Source: Thermoflexus sp. | GTDB taxonomy: Bacteria; Chloroflexota; Anaerolineae; Thermoflexales; Thermoflexaceae | Reading direction: 5' to 3' | Assembly: GCA_017743605.1 (NCBI GenBank) | Contig: JAGHYO010000141.1 | Span: 1-6,057 of the forward strand | Length of the DNA: 6,057 bases | Shown: piece after piece, positions 1 to 5,663 of the stretch | Layout: each line of letters opens with the position of its first letter | How positions within the stretch are numbered: the first letter of the stretch is position 1 | Program-made: the position numbers and the translations under genes | Notes under the pieces: generated by a model | What the model was told of the DNA's origin: nothing | Databases searched by the model: none | What the model saw: only the letters and a program-made list of their open reading frames with translations

Positions 1-869
1 GCCCTCAACTCTGCTCGCAGAGGCTCTTCTTTCTCCACCCTCAACCGCACCATATTCCCTTCCCCCACGCCTTTGAAAATTCCCAGCACCTCCCAGCCGC
101 TGGAAGCATAGTGGTTTTCGTAGAAGTACAGGTCCTGGGTCAGGTAATTGACCACGAACATCCCCCGCTCACCGGTGACCGCCAACTCCCGGATTTTGGT
201 GGGGGTCAGGCGGTTGACGTTCAGCACGCCGATAACGCCGTTCCGGAACCGCAACAGGCCGGTGAGGAGGTCTTCGTACCGGGTGTGGATTTGCCGCATT
301 GTCTCGGCGTAAACCCGCTCCACCTCCACTCCCAGGAGGTAATACATCACATCCAGGTCATGGCTGGCCAGGTCAATAACCACGCCCATATCCTGAATCC
401 GTTCGGGGAAAGGCCCCAGGCGACGGGCGTGAAGGAGGAATACTCTGCCCAGTTCTCCGGCATCCAGCCGTCTCTTCAACTCTCTCACCGCCGGATTGAA
501 CCGTTCTATATGCCCTACGGTCAGTTTAACGCCCTTCTCGTCAGCCGCCCAGATGATTTCCAATGCCTCTTCCGGGGTGGAAGCGAGAGGTTTCTCTATC
601 AGGAGATGGACTCCCTCGGCAATCACATCCAGTGCGATCGGGCGATGCAAATGGGTGGGAGCGGCGATGGAAACGGCGTCCGGCCTTTCGCGCTGGAGCA
701 TTTCCCGGTAATCGGCATAGGCCTTTATTTTATAGCGATGGACAATCTCCGCCGTCCTGCCCTCATCGGGGTCGGCGACGGCCACCAGTTCCACGCCGGG
801 GATTTCGGTATACACCCTGGCGTGCTGTTTTCCCATTGTCCCTACGCCGATCACCGCGACCCGGAGCAT
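1..869 (-). CDS. wlbA: Gfo/Idh/MocA-family nucleotide-sugar 3-dehydrogenase, WlbA/WbpB-like (3' end beyond window)
   Basis: Probable NAD-dependent oxidoreductase that oxidises C3 of a UDP-GlcNAc-derived sugar (UDP-GlcNAc-uronate in the Wlb/Wbp pathway), giving the 3-keto substrate for the aminotransferase encoded just upstream. I translated 289 residues from the reverse strand; the frame is open to the left edge, so the C-terminus is missing (the family is usually about 310-350 aa). Seen: N-terminal Rossmann motif GVGTMG at residues 8-13; IEKPL at 91-95 with the family's conserved lysine K93; GHIERFNPA at 119-127, typical of the WlbA-like branch; and DLASHDLD at 166-173 with the expected catalytic His, H170. 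The ATG at 869 lies inside the 3' end of the aminotransferase gene (19 bp overlap) and has GGAGG (877-881) seven bases upstream, which fixes the start. The family is certain; the exact substrate (uronate, or plain UDP-GlcNAc as in GnnA) is inferred from the neighbours. Confidence 0.9.
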   Translation of the reverse strand, partial: MLRVAVIGVGTMGKQHARVYTEIPGVELVAVADPDEGRTAEIVHRYKIKAYADYREMLQRERPDAVSIAAPTHLHRPIALDVIAEGVHLLIEKPLASTPEEALEIIWAADEKGVKLTVGHIERFNPAVRELKRRLDAGELGRVFLLHARRLGPFPERIQDMGVVIDLASHDLDVMYYLLGVEVERVYAETMRQIHTRYEDLLTGLLRFRNGVIGVLNVNRLTPTKIRELAVTGERGMFVVNYLTQDLYFYENHYASSGWEVLGIFKGVGEGNMVRLRVEKEEPLRAELR

Positions 870-1972
870 CCGATTTCCTCCTTCAGAGAGGCAACCGCCT
901 CTACAATGGTTTCCAGGTCCTCCGGTCTCAAAGCCGGATGGACGGGAAGGGAAAGCACCTCCCGGCTGGCCCGCTCCGCTTCGGGAAGGACATCATCGTA
1001 ACCCAGGTCCCGGTATACTGGCTGCTGATGCACCGGGAGCGGGTAATAAATTCCCACCCCAATTCCTTTGGCCTTCAACCGCTCAACGGCTCTATCCCGG
1101 TCGCCTTTGATCCGGATGGTATACTGGTGGAACACGTGGATGCACCCCTTCTTTACGACCGGAGGGACCACAAAAGGCAGATGACGCAGGCGCTCCGTCA
1201 GATAGGCGGCATTTCGGATTCTTTGCTCGTTCCACTGAGGGAGTTTCTTCAACTGGGCCAGCCCAATGGCGGCTTGAATGTCCGTCATGCGGAAGTTGAA
1301 CCCCAAAATCTCGTGATCATATCGTTTCCTCATCCCGTGTTCCCGGATCATCCGGGCCCTTTCGGCGACCTTTTCGTCATCGGTGAGGATGATGCCCCCC
1401 TCTCCGGTCGTAATGTTCTTGGTAGGGTAAAAGGAGAAGCATCCTGTCCCGAAAGCTCCTACTTTTTTGCCGTTCACCGAAGCCCCGTGGGCCTGACAGG
1501 CGTCCTCTATCACCAGCAGGTCATACTTGCGGGCAATCTCCATAATGGCTTCTATATCGCACGGGTGGCCGAAGAGATGCACCGGCAGGATGGCCTTCAG
1601 CCGGGCGCCCTTCTTTTTCCGCTCCCGCACCGCTTCTTCCACCCGGTTTGGATCAATGTTGAAGGTCTCGGGCTCAATATCCACGAAGACAGGCCGGGCA
1701 CCGGTGAAGAGAATGGCATTGGCAGAGGCAATGAAGGTAAACGGCGTGGTGATGACCTCATCGCCGGGGCCGATGCCGTGGGCGAGCAGAGCGGTGTGGA
1801 GGGCAGTGGTGCCGGAGGAGGTCGCCACGGCATAGCGGGCACCGCAGAAAGCGGCGAACTCCCGCTCAAACTCGGCCACCTTTTCGCCCTGGGCCAGTTG
1901 GCCGCTTTCCAGGACGGCGAGGACAGCCTGCTTTTCCTCTTCGCTGATGATGGGGCGGGCGATCGGAATCAT
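851..1972 (-). CDS. wlbC: DegT/DnrJ/EryC1/StrS-family PLP sugar aminotransferase, WlbC/WbpE-like
   Basis: Type I-fold PLP enzyme that should transfer an amino group, usually from glutamate, to the 3-keto sugar nucleotide, making the 3-amino sugar. It is cytoplasmic and 373 aa, normal for the family. Seen: the substrate/PLP-phosphate loop TSSGTTALHTAL at residues 51-62; IEDACQAHGA at 155-164 with D157 (pairs with the pyridine nitrogen) and Q160; FYPTKNITTGEGG at 181-193 with K185 as the Schiff-base lysine; and GFNFRMTDIQAAIG at 224-237. All catalytic residues I would expect are present. The ATG at 1972 overlaps the acetyltransferase stop as ATGA (1969-1972), with AGGAGG at 1977-1982, so translation is probably coupled. 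The 3' end overlaps the dehydrogenase by 19 bp. Pairing with a Gfo/Idh dehydrogenase, a hexapeptide acetyltransferase and a 2-epimerase points to the 3-amination step of diacetamido-uronate synthesis. The other candidate is a GnnB-like enzyme acting on the non-uronate sugar. Confidence 0.93.
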   Translation of the reverse strand: MIPIARPIISEEEKQAVLAVLESGQLAQGEKVAEFEREFAAFCGARYAVATSSGTTALHTALLAHGIGPGDEVITTPFTFIASANAILFTGARPVFVDIEPETFNIDPNRVEEAVRERKKKGARLKAILPVHLFGHPCDIEAIMEIARKYDLLVIEDACQAHGASVNGKKVGAFGTGCFSFYPTKNITTGEGGIILTDDEKVAERARMIREHGMRKRYDHEILGFNFRMTDIQAAIGLAQLKKLPQWNEQRIRNAAYLTERLRHLPFVVPPVVKKGCIHVFHQYTIRIKGDRDRAVERLKAKGIGVGIYYPLPVHQQPVYRDLGYDDVLPEAERASREVLSLPVHPALRPEDLETIVEAVASLKEEIGCSGSR

Positions 1973-2553
1973 TGCTCCTCCTGAGGGAATTCGTATTCTT
2001 CATTGCAGACGTCGCACACCATAAGCATCTTCTGGCCTCTCACTCCTTGCGGGCGGAGTCGGCGGCCGCATCGGCACACATACCCGACCAGCCGGGCGGG
2101 GTTCCCCACCACCAGGCCGTGGTCGGGCACGTCCCGGGTCACCACCGCCCCGGCCCCCACCATCGCGAAGCGGCCGATAGTCACGTTGGGAAGGATCACG
2201 GCACCAGCCCCGATAGAGGCACCGTATTTCACCAGGATTCTCCCCACTTCCCAATCCTGGCTGCCCTTCAATTCGCCCGCAGGGGTAATCGCGCGGGGGA
2301 TTTTGTCATTGGTCAGGCAGGCATGAGGGCCGATGAAAACCCCGTCCTCAATGGTCGCCCCGTGGTACACGGAAGCGTTGTTCTGGATCTTCACATTGTC
2401 TCCGATGGTCACATCAAAGTCTATATACACGTTCTTGCCGATGATGCAGTTCCGGCCGATTTTGGCCCCCTCCCGGACCTGGGCGTGATGCCAGATCCGG
2501 GTCCCTTCACCGATTTGAGCTCTGGGAGATACCTCCGCGGTGGGATGAATCAT
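1969..2553 (-). CDS. wlbB: Hexapeptide-repeat sugar N-acetyltransferase, WlbB/WbpD-like, with Cys4 tail
   Basis: Left-handed beta-helix acetyltransferase expected to transfer acetyl from acetyl-CoA to the 3-amino group made by the aminotransferase, giving the 2,3-diacetamido sugar. It is 194 aa, the usual size. Seen: hexapeptide repeats from about residue 5 to 150 (for example IGEGTRI, IGRNCIIGKNVYI, IGDNVKI, IGAGAVILPNVTIG, VGAGAVVTRDVP); a loop at about 84-97 containing PRAITPAGELKG that interrupts the helix, as in WbpD-type enzymes; GNPARLVGY at 150-158 closing the helix; then a tail with C160, C162, C180 and C183, a likely zinc ribbon seen in a subset of this family. The ATG at 2553 overlaps the epimerase stop as ATGA (2550-2553), with a G-rich stretch (about 2559-2566) in place of a textbook RBS, so it probably relies on coupling. 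Confidence 0.92.
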   Translation of the reverse strand: MIHPTAEVSPRAQIGEGTRIWHHAQVREGAKIGRNCIIGKNVYIDFDVTIGDNVKIQNNASVYHGATIEDGVFIGPHACLTNDKIPRAITPAGELKGSQDWEVGRILVKYGASIGAGAVILPNVTIGRFAMVGAGAVVTRDVPDHGLVVGNPARLVGYVCRCGRRLRPQGVRGQKMLMVCDVCNEEYEFPQEEQ

Positions 2554-3614
2554 CCGATGCCCCCCTGGGTTAGGATCTCAACGATTCTTCGGCTGGCGTT
2601 GCCGTCTCCAAACAGCGGGGGCCGCTCGCCGGTTGGTTGGAAATTCCGCACTGCCTCCACAATCCGCTCCCGGTTTGCCCCAACCAGGATGTTCCAGCCG
2701 GCCTCCACCGTCTCCACCCACTCCGTCTCCTCCCGCAGGGTCACGCAAGGAACCCCCAGGATGTAGGCTTCCTTCTGCACCCCGCCGGAATCGGTGAGGA
2801 TCATCCGGGCATTCTTCTCCAGCATCAGCATATCCAGATAACTGACCGGCTCTATGAGCCGGACGTTGGAGTTCGGGTGGAGCCCCCACTGCTTCAAGGC
2901 CTTCTGGGTTCTGGGGTGGGCCGGGAAAATCACCGTCTCGGCAACATCGTTCAGGGCCGAAACGATGGCGCTCAAATTGCGGGGATCATCGGTGTTGCCG
3001 GGACGGTGGATGGTCACCAGGAGGTAATTGCCTGGGTCTACTCCAAGGGTTTCCAGAATGGTGGATTTCTGTTCGGCGATTTCCAGGCCCCAGAGGGCCA
3101 CATCGTACATCACATCCCCAACCTTGTGAACGCCCTGGTTGATCCCCTCTCGGGCCAGGTTCCTCACTGCCGTATCGGTGGGGCAAAACAGCAGGCTGGA
3201 AAGATGGTCGGTCAGAACCCGATTGATTTCCTCGGGCATTGTGCGGTTATAACTCCGCAACCCTGCCTCCACGTGAGCGACCGGGATGTGGAGTTTTGCG
3301 GCTGCCAGCGCCCCGGCCAGGGTTGAGTTGGTATCTCCGTAGACCACCACCCAATCGGGCTTTTCCTGTAGCAGAACCTCTTCTAACCGGGCCAGCATTT
3401 CTCCGGTCTGCCTGCCATGAGATGCGCAGCCGACCCCGAGGTTGTAGTCCGGTGTGGGGATGCCCAATTCCCGGAAAAAGACCTCCGAGAGAAGGTAATC
3501 GTAATGTTGTCCCGTATGAACCAGGATTTCCCTATAGTGGAGGCGCAGCCACCGGCTCACCGGGGCCGCCTTAATGAACTGAGGACGGGCACCAACGATT
3601 GTCGCGATCTTCAA
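2550..3614 (-). CDS. wlbD: Non-hydrolysing UDP-sugar 2-epimerase, WlbD/WbpI-like (WecB family)
   Basis: GT-B-fold epimerase of the UDP-GlcNAc 2-epimerase family. In this context it should convert the gluco-configured UDP-2,3-diacetamido-uronate to the manno form. The length is 354 aa, matching the shorter WbpI/WlbD branch rather than WecB/MnaA (about 375). Seen: GARPQFIKAAP at residues 8-18; PDYNLGVG at 55-62; YGDTNSTLAG at 92-101 (D94); HVEAGLRSYNRTMPEEINR at 114-132 (E116, E128/E129); TIHRPGN at 201-207 (H203); DSGGVQKEA at 275-283; and LREETEWVET at 293-302. The Asp, Glu and His positions correspond by motif to the catalytic residues described for the E. coli enzyme. The start is TTG at 3614: the start codon and the TPR gene's stop share TTGA (3611-3614), GGAAGG lies nine bases upstream, and the protein then begins with the expected family N-terminus KIATIVGARP. 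Plain UDP-GlcNAc 2-epimerase activity is possible, but the neighbours favour the diacetamido substrate. Confidence 0.93.
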   Translation of the reverse strand: MKIATIVGARPQFIKAAPVSRWLRLHYREILVHTGQHYDYLLSEVFFRELGIPTPDYNLGVGCASHGRQTGEMLARLEEVLLQEKPDWVVVYGDTNSTLAGALAAAKLHIPVAHVEAGLRSYNRTMPEEINRVLTDHLSSLLFCPTDTAVRNLAREGINQGVHKVGDVMYDVALWGLEIAEQKSTILETLGVDPGNYLLVTIHRPGNTDDPRNLSAIVSALNDVAETVIFPAHPRTQKALKQWGLHPNSNVRLIEPVSYLDMLMLEKNARMILTDSGGVQKEAYILGVPCVTLREETEWVETVEAGWNILVGANRERIVEAVRNFQPTGERPPLFGDGNASRRIVEILTQGGIG

Positions 3615-4924
3615 GGCTGATTTCCTTCCAGCGCCCGGATTTTCGCCTCTATCCCCTCATCCCCCGGCTTCCACGCCAGGGCCTGGCGGTAGGCGGCCAG
3701 GGCGCCTTCTTTATCCCCGGATTCGGCCAGCCAGTCCCCCAACTGGATGGCCCAATTCCAGGGCTGACCCTTGTAGAGGCCAATGGCGGTCCGCAGCCAG
3801 AGAACGGCTTCCTCCCGCCGGCCTTGCTTGTAAAGGCTCCAGGCCAGGTAATACGCGCTCCAAGGGTGCTGGGGGTTCAGCTCCAGAGCGCGCTCCAGAT
3901 GCTTCTGCGCCTCCGCATATTCCTCCCGTATGTAGTGGGCATAGCCCAGCCAATGCTGAGGTTCGTAACGGTTCGGCGCTATTGCTTCGGCTTTCCGATA
4001 CCACTCCAACATACCGTCGTAGTCCTTCCGGACCCGCCGCATATGGCCCACACTTAGGTAAGGCCAGGGGAGATCCGGCCGAGCTTCCACGGCCCGGCGA
4101 TAAGCGGCCTCGGCCCCGGCCCAATCCTTGAGCCGTTCCAGCGCCGCCCCCTGGCGCATTCGGTACTCATAAGGGGCGTCGCTCCGGCTGGCGCCCTCGC
4201 CGTAGAAGCGCGTCGCCTGCTCCCAATCCTCGGAGAGCTCCGCCATCCGGCCCAGCGCCCACCAGTGGCCGGGATCGGTTTCCGGCCAAACAGCGGCCAG
4301 CGCCTTCCAGCGGGCGATGGCCTCGGTTTTGCGATCCAGTTTCAGATAAACCGACTCCAACCGATTGGCCCTCGAGACGCTGGGGGCCAGGGCGAGGGAG
4401 CGCTCATACCACTTCAGGGCCTCCTCCCACCGCTCGGCGCGCCGCGCCCGTTCCCCCTGAAAATCCAGATACTTTGCAACTCCTTCAGCGACGGCAGGCT
4501 CGGGCCGCAGGTCCGGCGGCCCGCTGAGGAGGTAGAGGAGCCAGGCCGCCCGGTTCTGCGGGGCCAGCGCCACCGCCTGCCGCCAGGCCTCCCGGGCCTC
4601 CACGCATCTCCCGGCCAGCCAGGCGCTTCGGCCCCGGAGGAGCCAGGCGTGGGCATCCTCCGGCTTGAGCCGCAGCGCGGCTTCCGCGAGGGCCCAGGCC
4701 GCAGCGGCGTTTCCCCTGGGCGAGCAGTCGAAGAGCGAAGATGGATCCGCCATCGCCTCCCGCCACGAAGCCGCCAGCGCCAGCGCCGTCGCGTTTTGCA
4801 GCGCCGCGCCCGCTATCTCCCGGCCCTTCAACCCCAGCAAACCCACCACCATGAGCGCGGCCAGCGTGCTGATCGCGCGGTAAGCCGTCGCTCCTTCTTT
4901 AATAGCTTTGATCCCCGAAATCAT
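3611..4924 (-). CDS. Membrane-anchored TPR protein, possible polysaccharide assembly scaffold
   Basis: A 437-aa protein with a short basic N-terminus, one hydrophobic helix at about residues 17-33 (AISTLAALMVVGLLGL) and then mostly tetratricopeptide repeats. I place repeat units at roughly 73-125, 155-216, 219-286, 287-319, 321-353, 355-388 and 391-424; clear examples are YAEAQKHLERALELNPQH at 336-353 and EGALAAYRQALAWKPGD at 406-422. No enzymatic domain is visible. The layout suggests a bitopic protein with a large TPR domain on one side of the membrane; which side is not clear. The stop overlaps the epimerase start (TTGA), so it is co-transcribed with the nucleotide-sugar genes, which suggests a role in surface glycan synthesis or export (inference). 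The ATG at 4924 has no good RBS and lies inside a duplicated segment. It is preferred because the next in-frame ATG (4852) would cut away most of the membrane helix. It may be translated by coupling to what was once DUF2283 translation ending nine bases upstream. Confidence 0.82.
   Translation of the reverse strand: MISGIKAIKEGATAYRAISTLAALMVVGLLGLKGREIAGAALQNATALALAASWREAMADPSSLFDCSPRGNAAAAWALAEAALRLKPEDAHAWLLRGRSAWLAGRCVEAREAWRQAVALAPQNRAAWLLYLLSGPPDLRPEPAVAEGVAKYLDFQGERARRAERWEEALKWYERSLALAPSVSRANRLESVYLKLDRKTEAIARWKALAAVWPETDPGHWWALGRMAELSEDWEQATRFYGEGASRSDAPYEYRMRQGAALERLKDWAGAEAAYRRAVEARPDLPWPYLSVGHMRRVRKDYDGMLEWYRKAEAIAPNRYEPQHWLGYAHYIREEYAEAQKHLERALELNPQHPWSAYYLAWSLYKQGRREEAVLWLRTAIGLYKGQPWNWAIQLGDWLAESGDKEGALAAYRQALAWKPGDEGIEAKIRALEGNQP
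3624..3629 (-). promoter_or_regulatory. RBS supporting the TTG start of the 2-epimerase
   Basis: GGAAGG on the minus strand, nine bases before the TTG at 3614 and inside the last codons of the TPR gene. No in-frame ATG lies near the conserved N-terminus, so this site and the TTGA overlap decide the start. Confidence 0.55.
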
Positions 4925-5104
4925 CGGCCATGTTCATCGCACTGTTTGCACGATAACTTGAAGCTCATCAGGCTTCATCAACCCCCCGGGCGGATGTATT
5001 CAAAAACTCCACGCTGACCGGATCGCCGTCCTCCCCGTAGCGGATGATAATGCCCCTTGGCTCCTCCAATGCATCCACCGGCGGGGCATCCCGAAGCACA
5101 ATCA
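4894..5104. repeat. Direct repeat, copy 1 (about 211 bp)
   Basis: About 93% identical by eye to 5418-5626: roughly 12 substitutions and two single-base indels, with most differences at the low-coordinate end. It spans, on the minus strand, the 3' three quarters of a DUF2283 gene, a 9-nt spacer and the first ten or so codons of the TPR gene. At 5104 the similarity stops abruptly and the coiled-coil gene begins. Confidence 0.92.
4934..5104 (-). pseudogene. Truncated and frameshifted DUF2283 gene copy
   Basis: Second copy of the DUF2283 gene found intact at 5457-5663. It lacks the start codon and the equivalent of the first 14 residues, beginning at IVLRDAPPVDALEEP. The body then matches the intact copy with only three replacements by my reading (K to R, S to R, A to T) up to ...SARG. 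There a run of six C's (five in the intact copy, plus strand) shifts the frame, giving VDEA and a stop at 4968-4970 instead of the normal C-terminus. The original stop is still visible out of frame at 4934-4936. The 5' end is joined directly to the end of the coiled-coil gene, whose TGA (5102-5104) shares bases with the junction. It cannot make a DUF2283 protein unless an unusual start and a frameshift are used. Confidence 0.88.
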
Positions 5105-5338
5105 ATAGATCCGGTCAAACCGTTCATTCATCTCCCTTCGGAGCTCCCGGACGTCGGCCTGGAGGGCGGCCACGTTCCGCTCCAGGACGTCGAGGCGGGA
5201 CAGGATCTGCCGGAACTCGTCCCGGGAGACCGCCCGCTCCTCCAGAACGCCGGCCAGCCAAACCGCAAACGCCTCCGCCGCCTCGTCCCCCCAGGCCCGC
5301 CGCAAAACCTCCGGAACCTCCAGACGCCGCATCGCCAT
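5102..5338 (-). CDS. Small coiled-coil protein, probably truncated before its membrane helix
   Basis: A 78-aa protein. Residues 8-35 form a short helical head (VPEVLRRAWGDEAAEAF...VLEE), and 40-77 a strongly charged coiled coil (FRQILSRLDVLERNVAAL, then VRELRREMNERFDRIY). I chose the ATG at 5338 because GGAGGGGG (5344-5351) sits five bases upstream and the family-like sequence begins here; the frame is open further, to 5371. Small proteins of this kind, as I know them, usually run on from the coil into a C-terminal transmembrane helix. Here the frame stops at DRIY exactly where a DUF2283 fragment is spliced on. The partial gene at the right window edge carries the kind of tail that is missing (QMVVQTRW... 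then a hydrophobic helix). It is probably a soluble remnant of a membrane-anchored protein. No function is assigned; whether it is expressed is unknown. Confidence 0.6.
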   Translation of the reverse strand: MAMRRLEVPEVLRRAWGDEAAEAFAVWLAGVLEERAVSRDEFRQILSRLDVLERNVAALQADVRELRREMNERFDRIY

Positions 5339-5343
5339 CCCAA

Positions 5344-5351
5344 CCCCCTCC
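5344..5351 (-). promoter_or_regulatory. RBS for the coiled-coil gene
   Basis: GGAGGGGG on the minus strand, five bases before the ATG at 5338, with another GGAGG just upstream (5353-5357). It favours this start over the upstream in-frame codon at 5371. Confidence 0.5.
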
Positions 5352-5391
5352 GCCTCCTGGATACGCCCCAAGCGCTTCCTTGCGTCATCCC

Positions 5392-5411
5392 GTTTTTAGC
5401 GTATCAAAAAC
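5392..5411. repeat. Short inverted repeat upstream of the coiled-coil gene
   Basis: Perfect 6-base arms GTTTTT and AAAAAC around AGCGTATC. It is about 50 bases upstream of the coiled-coil start, outside the duplicated segment. It could be an operator or a chance AT-rich palindrome; it is too weak in G/C and lacks a following T-run for a terminator. Confidence 0.3.
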
Positions 5412-5417
5412 AACCCG

Positions 5418-5626
5418 CTTCTTAATGGCTTTGATCGCGGAAATCATGGGCGATGCTCATCGCACTGTTTGGACGATAACTTGAAGCTCATCAGGCTTCA
5501 TCAACCCCCGGGCGGATGCGTTCAAAAACTCCACGCTGACCGGATCGCCGTCCTCCCCGTAGCTGATGATAATGCCCTTCGGCTCCTCCAATGCATCCAC
5601 CGGCGGGGCATCCCGAAGCACAATCA
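5418..5626. repeat. Direct repeat, copy 2 (about 209 bp)
   Basis: Partner of 4894-5104. It contains, on the minus strand, DUF2283 from residue 15 (counted from the first ATG at 5666) to its stop, the same 9-nt spacer and an ATG followed by MISAIKAIKK. Similarity ends at 5626, inside the intact DUF2283 gene, which continues upstream without a break. The copies are separated by the coiled-coil gene, with no transposase or terminal inverted repeats between them. Confidence 0.92.
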
Positions 5627-5663
5627 TGAGAACATCCGCCTCCGGATCGTAACGCACCCGCAT
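5457..5663 (-). CDS. DUF2283 domain protein (intact copy)
   Basis: A 68-aa single-domain protein. Seen: the DUF2283 opening RVRYDPEADVLMIVLRD (residues 2-18), then the EEPKGIIISYGEDGDPVSVEFLNAS strand-turn-strand core and a short C-terminal helix. The biochemical role of the family is not established. Such genes commonly sit next to DUF4258 genes, and a toxin-antitoxin relationship has been a natural suspicion (inference). There are two adjacent ATGs (5666 and 5663). I prefer 5663 because GGGAGG at 5670-5675 is six bases away from it and only three from the first. The start overlaps the DUF4258 stop (ATGA), so the two are translationally coupled and likely work together. A damaged second copy lies at 4934-5104. 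Confidence 0.85.
   Translation of the reverse strand: MRVRYDPEADVLMIVLRDAPPVDALEEPKGIIISYGEDGDPVSVEFLNASARGLMKPDELQVIVQTVR

Larger units (their letters stand above)
5339..5456. other. Junction region between DUF2283 and the coiled-coil gene, with a 20-codon open frame
   Basis: On the minus strand, nine bases after the DUF2283 stop, an ATG at 5447 opens a 20-codon frame ending at 5385. It starts MISAIKAIKK, almost the same as the TPR protein's MISGIKAIKE at the same distance from its DUF2283 copy. Past the repeat (below 5418) the frame runs into unrelated sequence (RVVFDTLKTG, stop). I read it as a severed copy of the TPR gene's 5' end, not a functional gene. Between 5392 and 5411 is an inverted repeat with arms GTTTTT/AAAAAC and an 8-base centre. 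A weak promoter-like string (TTAAGA, 16 bases, TACGCT with an upstream TG) overlaps it and could serve the coiled-coil gene, but the match is poor. Confidence 0.5.

Noticed and set aside
111..2766. Long open frames on the plus strand (about 111-1001, 563-1984, 1972-2766)
   Set aside because: They lie antisense to genes with clear catalytic motifs, are rich in Pro, Gly, His and Arg as shadow frames in GC-rich DNA are, and show no recognisable domains.
2550..3614. Calling the epimerase WecB/MnaA for plain UDP-ManNAc synthesis
   Set aside because: The shorter length, the GARPQFIKAA-type N-terminus and the neighbouring dehydrogenase, aminotransferase and acetyltransferase favour the WlbD/WbpI branch.
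4955..4976. Stem-loop TGAAGC/GCTTCA (also in the second repeat copy) as a terminator
   Set aside because: Six-base stem within DUF2283 coding sequence, with no T-run; probably codon coincidence.
4265..5484. Plus-strand frames over the TPR gene and the repeat region
   Set aside because: Low-complexity Pro/Arg/Gly-rich translations opposite the TPR and small genes; no RBS-backed starts or family resemblance.
4894..5626. Insertion sequence or integrating element bounded by direct repeats
   Set aside because: No transposase or integrase, no terminal inverted repeats. The repeats carry gene fragments and flanks and are far too long for a target duplication; tandem duplication with deletion explains them better.
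4894..5626. CRISPR array
   Set aside because: Only two imperfect copies of about 210 bp, coding in nature; no short regularly spaced repeats.
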